Origin: an uncultured Propionibacteriaceae bacterium
GTDB taxonomy: Bacteria > Actinomycetota > Actinomycetes > Propionibacteriales > Propionibacteriaceae
Reading direction: 5' to 3'
DNA length: 6,251 nucleotides
NCBI GenBank assembly: GCA_947038745.1
Contig: CAMQXE010000078.1
Span: forward strand, 1 to 6,251
This document shows positions 1 to 5,920 of the stretch, one piece after another; positions within the stretch are counted from its first letter, which is position 1; each line of letters opens with the position of its first letter. Made by a program: the position numbers and the translations under genes. The notes beneath the pieces were generated by a model. It was not told the DNA's origin, searched no databases, and worked only from the letters and a program-made list of their open reading frames with translations.

Positions 1-84
1 AAGATTGACACCCTTGAGGATCTTTTTAGGACCGTCTTCGGTCATAACGTCGACGTGCAGGTCCTTGATGATGAGTTCGGACAT
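1..84 (-). CDS. sufC: SufC, Fe-S cluster assembly ATPase (N-terminal fragment)
   Basis: Only the first 28 codons are in the window; the gene continues past the left edge. The translated start (MSELIIKDLHVDV, then EDGPKKILKGVNL) matches the opening of SufC, the ABC-type ATPase subunit of the SufBCD scaffold complex. This segment is the first strands of the nucleotide-binding domain, just before where the Walker A motif would follow; Walker A itself is outside the window. The ATG at 84-82 is chosen because an AAGGAG ribosome binding site sits 9 nt upstream and family members start at this point. It follows the 38-codon ORF with a 3-nt gap and is the fifth gene of the sufR-sufB-sufD-ORF-sufC operon. 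In the cell, SufC hydrolyses ATP in the cytoplasm to drive conformational change of SufB-SufD. The identification rests on a short fragment plus context. Confidence 0.9.
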   Translation of the reverse strand, partial: MSELIIKDLHVDVMTEDGPKKILKGVNL

Positions 85-87
85 GAC

Positions 88-204
88 TTACTTCTCCTTG
101 ATTTCCAACGGGTTGTCAACGTCGGCGAAAGTAGCGGCGCCGAAACGGACGTGGTTAATGGGGGCCGACGCTAGCGCCGGAACGGATAGGACTTCGCGGT
201 TCAT
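88..204 (-). CDS. Small 38-aa ORF between sufD and sufC, possible remnant of the suf Rieske-type ferredoxin
   Basis: The ORF encodes 38 residues, beginning MNREVLSVPALAS and ending ADVDNPLEIKEK. Its ATG overlaps the sufD stop by 4 nt (ATGA). A GGGAG motif lies 6 nt upstream, inside sufD, and the stop is 3 nt before the sufC start, so it is very probably translated. Many actinobacterial suf operons carry a Rieske-type 'non-heme iron oxygenase ferredoxin subunit' gene of about 100-120 codons in exactly this place. Here there is no Cys-X-His or Cys-X2-His cluster motif and no cysteine at all, so the product cannot hold a Rieske cluster. Its first residues and its acidic DVDNPL-type tail resemble, by eye, the two ends of such proteins. 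My inference is an internal-deletion remnant kept as a translational link. It could instead be an unrelated lineage-specific small protein. Function unknown. Confidence 0.6.
   Translation of the reverse strand: MNREVLSVPALASAPINHVRFGAATFADVDNPLEIKEK
94..99 (-). promoter_or_regulatory. Ribosome binding site of sufC inside the 38-codon ORF
   Basis: The minus strand reads AAGGAG, a near-perfect Shine-Dalgarno, 9 nt before the sufC ATG at 84. It lies inside the last codons (IKEK) of the upstream small ORF, so ribosomes finishing that ORF pass directly over the sufC start. This is one of the clearest ribosome binding sites in the suf operon. Confidence 0.75.
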
Positions 205-1349
205 GACAGGCTCCCAATCGCCTGTTCAAGCTCGGCATCAATGCTGGCGATAAGACGCTGTTCGATCTCTGGCACCCCGATACGACGCACGATATCGACG
301 AAGAAGCCATGCACCACAAGGCGCTTAGCCTCAGCCTCGGGAATACCGCGGCTCATGAGGTAGAACATCTGTTCATCGTCAAAACGTCCGGTAGTCGAGC
401 TATGCCCAGCACCAGCGATCTCACCAGTCTCAATTTCAAGATTGGGAACAGAATCAGCCTTGCAGCCATCGGTGAGGACCAGGTTCTTATTCGCCTCGTA
501 AGTCTCAATACCTTCAGCAACCTTGCGGATAAGAACATCGCCTACCCACACCGAGTGCGCACCTTTACCTTGCAGCGCACCGCGATAATCAACGACTGAC
601 TTGGTCTTGGGCTGATTGTGATCGACGAACAGACGGTGCTCAATGTGCTGCCCAGCATCAGCGAAGTACACGCCGTACTGTTCCAGTGAACCGCCAGGGC
701 CAGCGTACTGAGCACGCTCAACTAGGCGAATAGCCTGACCGCCCAAGGAAGCGTGGATAGTGCGCACTGTGGCGTCGCGACCAATACGGTATGACGTCTG
801 CCCACCATGCAAGGCGTCATCGTCCCAGTCTTCAATAGTGACGAGATTGAGCTGTGCCCCATCGGCAACCTCGACATCAGTCTTAATCGCGTAACGGGCA
901 CTACCCTGCTGGCGAATCACCAAAGTGACACGCGCATGACGGCCTACCCGGATGAGGATATGCCCGAAGCAGGACTGTCCAGTACCGGTCAAAGTAATGA
1001 CGGCAGGCTCATTCAGAGCCAGATCAGCAGGAACATCGATGAGCATATGACGCTTGGCATTGTGGAATGCCATCGCTGCCACGCGATCAACAGGTGCTTC
1101 TACAGCCAATTCTTGGGCGTGTTCGGCGCTTATCTCAGTGACCGTGAGGCCTTCAGGAAGCGTCGATTCCCATTCGAGTTCTGTGCTAGCAGCCCCCTGC
1201 TCCATGAGCGGAGCAAAGGTATTTACTGGAGTAAATCGCCAAAACTCGCTACGACCAGCAGGCATATCAAAGAAGTCCACCTCCCAGCTAGGAGTGGGAT
1301 GTAGATGCGAAGCGACTGCCTCAACAGCCTCAGAAACGTTGTTTTGCAT
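201..1349 (-). CDS. sufD: SufD, Fe-S cluster assembly scaffold subunit
   Basis: This 382-aa protein is the SufD subunit of the cytoplasmic SufBC2D complex, which builds Fe-S clusters and passes them to apoproteins. The N-terminal part (about 1-100) is the variable helical region. Residues about 115-310 have the repetitive beta pattern of the SufBD beta-helix core. The C-terminal helical region carries the family signature: an NLxLTDG element near 289-295, DSVPNLEIETGEI at 299-311, GAGHSSTTGRFDDEQMFYLMSRGI at 313-336, and VVHGFF at 345-350. His316 in the GH of that signature corresponds to the conserved SufD histidine implicated in cluster assembly. Length is usual for actinobacterial SufD. 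The ATG overlaps the sufB stop by 1 nt (TAATG) with only a weak upstream ribosome binding site, so translation is probably coupled to sufB. The stop overlaps the next small ORF (ATGA). Confidence 0.95.
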   Translation of the reverse strand: MQNNVSEAVEAVASHLHPTPSWEVDFFDMPAGRSEFWRFTPVNTFAPLMEQGAASTELEWESTLPEGLTVTEISAEHAQELAVEAPVDRVAAMAFHNAKRHMLIDVPADLALNEPAVITLTGTGQSCFGHILIRVGRHARVTLVIRQQGSARYAIKTDVEVADGAQLNLVTIEDWDDDALHGGQTSYRIGRDATVRTIHASLGGQAIRLVERAQYAGPGGSLEQYGVYFADAGQHIEHRLFVDHNQPKTKSVVDYRGALQGKGAHSVWVGDVLIRKVAEGIETYEANKNLVLTDGCKADSVPNLEIETGEIAGAGHSSTTGRFDDEQMFYLMSRGIPEAEAKRLVVHGFFVDIVRRIGVPEIEQRLIASIDAELEQAIGSLS

Positions 1350-2788
1350 TAGCCCACCGCACCTTCCATCTGCAGTTCGATGAGCCGGTTAAGCTCAAGG
1401 GCGTATTCCATCGGAAGCTCACGCGCGAATGGCTCAATGAAGCCGCGCACGATCATCGCCATGGCCTCATCTTCGGTCAGGCCCCGCTGCATGAGGTAGA
1501 ACAACTGATCGTCGGAGATCTTCGACACAGTAGCTTCATGCGCCATCGAAACGTCGTCTTCACGAACATCGACATAGGGATAGGTGTCCGAGCGTGAGAT
1601 CTGATCGACCAGCAACGCATCGCACTTCACCGACGATGCCGAGTGATGCGCGCTAGGCATGACCTGGACTAGGCCACGGTATGAGGAACGTCCACCACCG
1701 CGCGAGATCGACTTCGACACGATTGAGCTGGACGTATTTGGGGCAAGATGGACCATCTTGGACCCGGTGTCTTGATGTTGCCCTTCGCCTGCGAAGGCGA
1801 TAGACAAGGTTTCCCCACGCGCATGCTCACCCATGAGGTAGCAGGCCGGGTACTTCATCGTGATCTTGGAGCCGATGTTGCCATCGATCCATTCCATCGT
1901 CGCGCCTTCTTCACACATAGCTCGCTTGGTGACGAGGTTGTAGACGTTATTCGACCAGTTCTGGATGGTTGTGTAGCGGCACCGAGCGCCCTTCTTGATG
2001 ATGATTTCCACCACCGCCGAGTGCAGCGAATCCGACTTGTAGATCGGTGCCGTGCAGCCCTCAACATAGTGCACCGATGCACCTTCATCAACGATGATCA
2101 GCGTGCGCTCAAACTGGCCCATATTCTCGGTATTAATCCGGAAGTAGGCCTGGAGCGGAATAGAGACGTGCACACCCTTGGGGACGTAGATAAACGAGCC
2201 ACCCGACCACACTGCGGTGTTGAGCGCTGAGAACTTGTTGTCGCCGGTGGGGATCGCCGTCGCGAAGTACTGCCGGAACAGCTCAGGATGCTCGCGCAGC
2301 GCTGAATCCGTATCAAGGAAGATCACGCCTTGGCGCTCCAATTCCTCATTGATCTTGTGATAGACCACCTCAGACTCATACTGAGCCGCAACGCCAGAGA
2401 CGAGCCGGGCTTTCTCCGCCTCCGGAATACCCAACTTGTCGTAGGTGTTCTTAATGTCCTCGGGGAGGTCTTCCCAGGATTCGGCTTGGCGCTCCGATGC
2501 CCGCACGAAGTACTTAATGTTGTCGAAGTCAATATCGGAAAGATCCGTACCCCACGTAGGCATGGGCTTCTTACCAAACATCGACAAACCCTTGAGCCGC
2601 ATCTCTAGCATCCACTCGGGCTCATTCTTCATCCGAGAAATGTCGCGCACGACTGCTTCCGAGAGTCCACGCTTGGCGCTAGCGCCAGCGACATCCTCAT
2701 CGTGCCAGCCATACTCATAGGTGCCCAGCGCGGCCAGGTGTTCTTCCTGTGTCGCGCCGAGACCGGGGGCTCGGGATTCAGTGCTCAT
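1349..2788 (-). CDS. sufB: SufB, Fe-S cluster assembly scaffold subunit
   Basis: This 479-aa protein is SufB, the main scaffold subunit of SufBC2D on which nascent Fe-S clusters form. Family signatures include [17 protein letters not shown] (78-94), [26 protein letters not shown] (194-219), [10 protein letters not shown] (281-290) and [13 protein letters not shown] (362-374). The C-terminal stretch [21 protein letters not shown] occupies 417-437. Cys389 (in VKCDALLV) and Glu418 (in HEAT) are 29 residues apart. That is the same spacing as the E. coli SufB pair Cys405/Glu434 that I recall as needed for cluster assembly. The start is the second ATG of an ATGATG pair at 2788: AGGAG lies 4 nt upstream of it but only 1 nt from the first ATG, and homologues begin with a similar MS/T-rich segment. 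A frame extension further upstream lies inside sufR and is unlikely to be used. The gene begins 11 nt before the end of sufR. Confidence 0.97.
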   Translation of the reverse strand: MSTESRAPGLGATQEEHLAALGTYEYGWHDEDVAGASAKRGLSEAVVRDISRMKNEPEWMLEMRLKGLSMFGKKPMPTWGTDLSDIDFDNIKYFVRASERQAESWEDLPEDIKNTYDKLGIPEAEKARLVSGVAAQYESEVVYHKINEELERQGVIFLDTDSALREHPELFRQYFATAIPTGDNKFSALNTAVWSGGSFIYVPKGVHVSIPLQAYFRINTENMGQFERTLIIVDEGASVHYVEGCTAPIYKSDSLHSAVVEIIIKKGARCRYTTIQNWSNNVYNLVTKRAMCEEGATMEWIDGNIGSKITMKYPACYLMGEHARGETLSIAFAGEGQHQDTGSKMVHLAPNTSSSIVSKSISRGGGRSSYRGLVQVMPSAHHSASSVKCDALLVDQISRSDTYPYVDVREDDVSMAHEATVSKISDDQLFYLMQRGLTEDEAMAMIVRGFIEPFARELPMEYALELNRLIELQMEGAVG

Positions 2789-3524
2789 CATTCTCCTGGT
2801 TAGGTATCGGCAGCAGCCCATTCTCGGTAATCGAGAGCAGGTGCGGCGTCGGGACGCGGGACGCCTTGTTCGACGTCACAGAAATTTCGGGAATGTAGGT
2901 AGTGCAGACGGTGTCGCCGTGGGCAATGGTGGCGATCCGCTGTACTCGGCTGCCCAAGATCTTGGCGAATACTTCTGTCTCGGCTTCGCATAGCTCTGGG
3001 TACTTCTCAGCAACCGTGGCAACCGGGCAGTGTCGCTGGCATAGCTGCTCACCGGTTACCACAGGTGCGGCAGCAGCAACAAAACCATCTTCGGTGAGCA
3101 CTTCAGCGAGAGCTTCGGTCTGATCCATCTCTGGCCGCTTTGCCACGATCTCTTCATAACGCTGCTCAACAGCGTGAGCGCGCTCCTGAGCAAAAGCACG
3201 TACTGCGCTCTTGCCGCCAGTTGCGCACAGAAAATCTAGGGCTTGTAGCGCTAAGTCATCGTAAGCATGGTGAAAACGCGACCGGCCACTATCCGTAAGG
3301 GTAAAAACCTTCGACGGTCGCCCACGTAGCCCGGCAGGCTGCTGAACGCGCTCAACGACATCACCAGCATCAACCAATTGAAAGAGGTGACGACGGATGC
3401 CGGCCGGAGTTAAGTCGAGTCGCTGCGCTAGCTGGCTGGCTGTCGAAGGACCATAACGGAGTATGGAAGAACAGACCCGACGTCGCGTCGTGTCCTCGCC
3501 TTGTCCATGCTCGATTGTTTTCAC
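2778..3524 (-). CDS. sufR: SufR-type winged-helix Fe-S sensing repressor
   Basis: This 248-aa protein has an N-terminal winged-helix DNA-binding domain, about residues 13-80. [23 protein letters not shown] is the helix-turn-helix, and [14 protein letters not shown] is the wing. The C-terminal sensor region carries Cys162, Cys166, Cys179 and Cys207 in the context [22 protein letters not shown] and [12 protein letters not shown]. The Cys166-x12-Cys179-x27-Cys207 spacing matches the ligands I recall for mycobacterial SufR (Rv1460), which binds a 4Fe-4S cluster and represses the suf operon. Position as first gene of the operon supports autoregulation. The start is a GTG: no ATG, GTG or TTG lies between it and the upstream in-frame TGA, and no Shine-Dalgarno precedes it. 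With a -10-like hexamer 6 nt upstream, the mRNA is probably leaderless. The end overlaps sufB by 11 nt. Classification is strong; cluster binding is inferred. Confidence 0.93.
   Translation of the reverse strand: MKTIEHGQGEDTTRRRVCSSILRYGPSTASQLAQRLDLTPAGIRRHLFQLVDAGDVVERVQQPAGLRGRPSKVFTLTDSGRSRFHHAYDDLALQALDFLCATGGKSAVRAFAQERAHAVEQRYEEIVAKRPEMDQTEALAEVLTEDGFVAAAAPVVTGEQLCQRHCPVATVAEKYPELCEAETEVFAKILGSRVQRIATIAHGDTVCTTYIPEISVTSNKASRVPTPHLLSITENGLLPIPNQENDEH
2793..2797 (-). promoter_or_regulatory. Ribosome binding site of sufB within the sufR coding end
   Basis: The minus strand reads AGGAG, 4 nt before the ATG at 2788. It is formed by the codons for Gln-Glu near the SufR C-terminus. Its position decides between the two adjacent ATG codons (2791 and 2788) in favour of 2788, and it couples sufB initiation to ribosomes terminating on sufR. 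Confidence 0.6.
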
Positions 3525-3535
3525 AACGCCAGTAT
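3521..3535 (-). promoter_or_regulatory. Candidate SufR operator overlapping the -10 and the sufR start codon
   Basis: The minus strand reads ATACT-GGCGT-TGTGA. This agrees at 9 of 10 defined positions with ACACT-N5-TGTGA, the site I recall for mycobacterial SufR. It covers most of the -10 hexamer and the GTG start, an ideal place for autorepression. The motif comparison is from memory and the protein-DNA link is inference. Confidence 0.4.
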
Positions 3536-3559
3536 TGCGTAAATACCCAAATCTCTCTA
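3531..3559 (-). promoter_or_regulatory. Candidate leaderless promoter of the suf operon
   Basis: On the minus strand, TAGAGA (3559-3554) is followed by a 17-nt spacer and AATACT (3536-3531). Each hexamer matches the sigma-A-type consensus at 4 of 6 positions. The -10 ends 6 nt before the sufR GTG, which would place transcription start on or next to the start codon. That fits the missing ribosome binding site. The hexamers are individually weak; the geometry is the main support. Confidence 0.35.
3532..3546. repeat. Short inverted repeat GTATT-N5-AATAC at the sufR promoter
   Basis: The plus strand reads GTATT-GCGTA-AATAC, with perfect 5-bp arms and a 5-bp spacer. It overlaps the candidate -10 of sufR and shares one arm with the neighbouring operator-like site at 3521-3535. 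A repeat this short can occur by chance; its position gives it interest. Confidence 0.3.
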
Positions 3560-3715
3560 CGTATCACACCCTAAGTCGCCACTATCACCGCTTGCCATAA
3601 GGCTTTTTTCAATATATTTTGACCTGCAGCACCTGATTATTTACTTGTCAGATAGCTTCAATTGCGCTATTCGAACTGACGATTCAGCCCGAGGGTCGCT
3701 TATCCAAAAACCCAC

Positions 3716-3740
3716 CATTTCATTATTCTATAATGAAATG
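3716..3740. repeat. Perfect 25-bp palindrome with embedded TATAAT, candidate tkt operator
   Basis: The arms CATTTCATTAT (3716-3726) and ATAATGAAATG (3730-3740) are perfectly complementary over 11 bp around a 3-nt centre, TCT. The right arm begins within a TATAAT hexamer at 3729-3734 that could be the -10 of tkt, giving a 5' leader of about 80 nt. No good -35 hexamer is present 16-18 nt upstream. No T-run follows, and neither flanking gene ends here, so it is not an intrinsic terminator. The symmetry and AT-rich sequence suggest a dimeric regulator's operator, but the regulator is not identifiable from this sequence. Confidence 0.65.
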
Positions 3741-3786
3741 ATTAAGCTAGTCATAGCCAGCAACTACCCCTACACAGCTTCGCTCG

Positions 3787-3801
3787 CTAGGCTTGGCCTA
3801 G
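3787..3801. repeat. Inverted repeat CTAGGC-TTG-GCCTAG in the tkt leader
   Basis: Perfect 6-bp arms flank a 3-nt centre, ending 8 nt before the tkt Shine-Dalgarno. In RNA it could form a small GC-containing hairpin close to the ribosome binding site; in DNA it could be a compact operator. Its palindromic form is directly visible; any role is inference. Confidence 0.45.
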
Positions 3802-3809
3802 ACACCACT

Positions 3810-3814
3810 GGAGG
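3810..3814 (+). promoter_or_regulatory. Strong ribosome binding site of tkt
   Basis: GGAGG lies 6 nt before the ATG at 3821. This strong Shine-Dalgarno fixes the tkt start and contrasts with the absence of one at divergent sufR. Confidence 0.85.
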
Positions 3815-3820
3815 AGAGCC

Positions 3821-5920
3821 ATGACTGATCTTGCCTACACGCTGCCCGCTGACTGGAACGAGCTAGACTGGAAAGCCGTCAATTCGGCCCGCCTGCTCGC
3901 CGCAGATGCTGTGCAGAAAGTTGGCAACGGCCACCCCGGCACGGCCATCAGCCTTGCCCCTGTTGCCTATCAGCTCTTCCAAAAGACGATGCGCCATGAC
4001 CCTACTGATCCAACTTGGATTGGCCGTGATCGTTTCATCTTGTCTTGTGGCCATTCATCGCTGACGCTTTACCTTCAGCTCTTTCTCGGCGGCTTTGGCC
4101 TTGAGATCGATGATCTTAAGGCGCTACGCACGTGGGATTCACTTACACCCGGGCACCCGGAATACGGCCACACGGCAGGCGTGGAATCGACGACTGGCCC
4201 TCTAGGGCAAGGCGTCGCTATGGCTGTCGGCATGGCAATGGCTCAGCGTCGCGAGCGCGGTCTTTTCGACCCCGAAGCTCCTGCTGGCACTTCACCCTTC
4301 GATCACGATATTTATTGCATCTGCTCTGAAGGCGATCTCGAAGAAGGCGTCTCCGCTGAAGCTGCTTCGCTGGCTGGCACCCAAAAATTGGGCAACTTGA
4401 CGGTGCTCTATGACAAGAACCAGATCTCCATTGAAGATGACACCATCATTGCCTACACCGAAGACACCGCCGCTCGATTTGAGTCCTACGGCTGGCACGT
4501 TCAGGTTGTCGATTGGCGCGCTGAGGCTGCCTACCACGAAAACCTCGAAGCATTGGAACAAGCACTCGCTGCGGCCAAGGCCGTGACCGATAAGCCGTCG
4601 TTCATCTTGATGCACACGATCATCGGTTACCCCTGCCCCACCTTGCGCAATACCGGCAAATCTCATGGCTCAGCTCTGGGCGATGCTGAGATCCGTGCCA
4701 CCAAGGAACTCGTTGGGCTTAACCCTGATGAGCAATTCGCTATTGCTGACGAGGTGCTAGCCCATACCCGCAAACTACAAGAACGCGGCCAGCAGGCCAA
4801 GGCCCAGTGGCAGAAATCCTTTACCGCCTGGCAGTCTGCTAACCCTGAGCGAGCCGCTCTCTTGGAGCGGATGTCGCGCCATGAGTTGCCTGAAGGCTGG
4901 GACGTCGATCTTCCCGTTTTCGCCGCCAGTGAGAAGGGGGTTGCGACTCGGGCAGCATCAGGTGATTTCCTCACTGCTGCCGCGCCAAAGCTCCCAGAAT
5001 TGTGGGGCGGCTCAGCCGACCTAGCTGGTTCCAACAACACCACGCCTAAGGGCGAGCCGAGCTTCCTCGCCGATGGACATTCCTCTGCTTCCTTCAGCGG
5101 TACGCCTTACGGCCGGGTACTCCACTTCGGTATTCGTGAGCACGCCATGGGTGCCATCATGAATGGCATTCTTCTGCACGGCAACACCCGCGTTTATGGC
5201 GGTACGTTCTTTGTCTTCTCTGATTACATGCGTCCGGCTGTCCGCCTGGCGTCGCTAATGCACCAGCCTGCGCTCTACGTCTGGACCCATGACTCCATCG
5301 GCGTTGGCGAAGACGGCCCGACCCATCAGCCAGTTGAGCATCTTGCTGCTGCTCGCGCTATTCCTGGCCTTGATGTGGTTCGCCCGATGGACGCCAATGA
5401 AACTGTCGAGGTATGGAAAAAGGCGCTCACTGTCACCGATCATCCGCTGGCGTTGATCTTGTCCCGTCAGAATCTCCCGACGGTTCCGCGTGGTGAAGCA
5501 GGATTTGCCCAGGCCAGCGAAGCTGCTAAGGGCGGCTACATCTTGCGCGATTGCGCCGGAACTCCAGACGTTATCCTCATCGCTACCGGCTCCGAGGTTT
5601 CCTTGGCTCTGACTGCCCAGCAACAGCTTGAGCTCCAGGGTATCCAGGCCCGCGTCGTCTCCATGCCCTGTGTCGAGTGGTTCGAGGCACAAGATCAGGC
5701 CTACCGCGACGCAGTACTGCCTCCGGCGGTTCGTGCTCGCGTCACAGTTGAAGCTGGTATCGCAATGTGCTGGCACAAGTACCTTGGCGATGCTGGCGAA
5801 GCGGTTGCGTTGGAGCACTTCGGCGCTTCGGCTGATGGCGCGTTGCTCTTTGAAAAGTTTGGCTTCACGCCAGAAGCTATTGTGACGGCCGCGCAGCGTT
5901 CTCTAGCAAAGGTCCGCTAA
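3821..5920 (+). CDS. tkt: Transketolase
   Basis: This 699-aa ThDP-dependent enzyme moves two-carbon ketol units in the non-oxidative pentose phosphate pathway (xylulose 5-phosphate with ribose 5-phosphate or erythrose 4-phosphate). It has the full three-domain length. Recognisable sites, with the E. coli equivalents I recall, are His38 (His26), His78 (His66), His112 (His100), GPLGQG at 126-131, His282 (His261), catalytic Glu440 in IREHAMG (Glu411), THDSIGVGEDGPTHQPVEH at 489-507 with His490, Asp498 and His502, and Arg549 (Arg520). The ThDP metal motif reads SEGDLEEG with Asn200 and Ile202 downstream. The usual Asp of GDG/SDG is Glu170, at exactly the ligand spacing (30 residues to Asn200). 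Otherwise the protein closely resembles mycobacterial Tkt. It begins after GGAGG and is coupled to pgl by TAATG. Identity is secure. Confidence 0.98.
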   Translation: MTDLAYTLPADWNELDWKAVNSARLLAADAVQKVGNGHPGTAISLAPVAYQLFQKTMRHDPTDPTWIGRDRFILSCGHSSLTLYLQLFLGGFGLEIDDLKALRTWDSLTPGHPEYGHTAGVESTTGPLGQGVAMAVGMAMAQRRERGLFDPEAPAGTSPFDHDIYCICSEGDLEEGVSAEAASLAGTQKLGNLTVLYDKNQISIEDDTIIAYTEDTAARFESYGWHVQVVDWRAEAAYHENLEALEQALAAAKAVTDKPSFILMHTIIGYPCPTLRNTGKSHGSALGDAEIRATKELVGLNPDEQFAIADEVLAHTRKLQERGQQAKAQWQKSFTAWQSANPERAALLERMSRHELPEGWDVDLPVFAASEKGVATRAASGDFLTAAAPKLPELWGGSADLAGSNNTTPKGEPSFLADGHSSASFSGTPYGRVLHFGIREHAMGAIMNGILLHGNTRVYGGTFFVFSDYMRPAVRLASLMHQPALYVWTHDSIGVGEDGPTHQPVEHLAAARAIPGLDVVRPMDANETVEVWKKALTVTDHPLALILSRQNLPTVPRGEAGFAQASEAAKGGYILRDCAGTPDVILIATGSEVSLALTAQQQLELQGIQARVVSMPCVEWFEAQDQAYRDAVLPPAVRARVTVEAGIAMCWHKYLGDAGEAVALEHFGASADGALLFEKFGFTPEAIVTAAQRSLAKVR

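Larger units (their letters stand above)
3525..3820. other. Divergent intergenic region between sufR and tkt
   Basis: This is about 296 bp without a supported gene, visibly richer in A and T than its flanks. From the sufR side it holds the candidate leaderless sufR promoter and operator, then two TATCAC direct repeats at 3562-3567 and 3583-3588 (21 bp apart, about two helical turns). The first of these lies inside a weaker SufR-like site at 3564-3578. An A/T-rich stretch follows at about 3603-3660, then the 25-bp palindrome at 3716-3740 and a 15-bp inverted repeat at 3787-3801. A TTGTCA hexamer at 3645-3650 with TATTCG 17 nt downstream (3668-3673) is a weak plus-strand promoter option for tkt. 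I see no tRNA, riboswitch fold or convincing small ORF. Confidence 0.8.

Noticed and set aside
5..253. Plus-strand open frame of 82 codons opposite sufC, the small ORF and the end of sufD
   Set aside because: It lies antisense to well-supported genes, has no recognisable domain, and crosses three gene junctions of the suf operon.
807..1304. Plus-strand open frame of 165 codons inside sufD
   Set aside because: Antisense shadow of sufD with no family features; the sufD frame on the minus strand is unambiguous.
1748..2230. Plus-strand open frame of 160 codons inside sufB
   Set aside because: Antisense to the conserved core of sufB; composition and lack of motifs point to a shadow frame.
2789..2821. 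Upstream extension of sufB giving an 11-residue longer N-terminus ([11 protein letters not shown]...)
   Set aside because: It lies within sufR, has no ribosome binding site at its start, and is unlike SufB N-termini; the ATG at 2788 has AGGAG upstream.
3370..3567. Minus-strand open frame of 65 codons overlapping the sufR start
   Set aside because: It overlaps the SufR winged-helix coding region in another frame and has no recognisable product.
3590..3609. GCC-ATAA-GGC followed by a T-run, resembling a plus-strand intrinsic terminator
   Set aside because: The stem is only 3 bp and no plus-strand gene ends upstream of it; both flanking genes start in this region.
3619..3624. TTGACC as a -35 for tkt
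   Set aside because: No acceptable -10 hexamer occurs 16-18 nt downstream; the best alternative, TACTTG, matches poorly.
3716..3740. AT-rich palindrome as a transcription terminator or mobile-element end
   Set aside because: No following T-run, no gene ending nearby, and no transposase, target duplication or partner repeat in the window.
5255..5818. Minus-strand open frame of 187 codons inside tkt
   Set aside because: Antisense to the conserved C-terminal half of transketolase, with no domain or promoter support.
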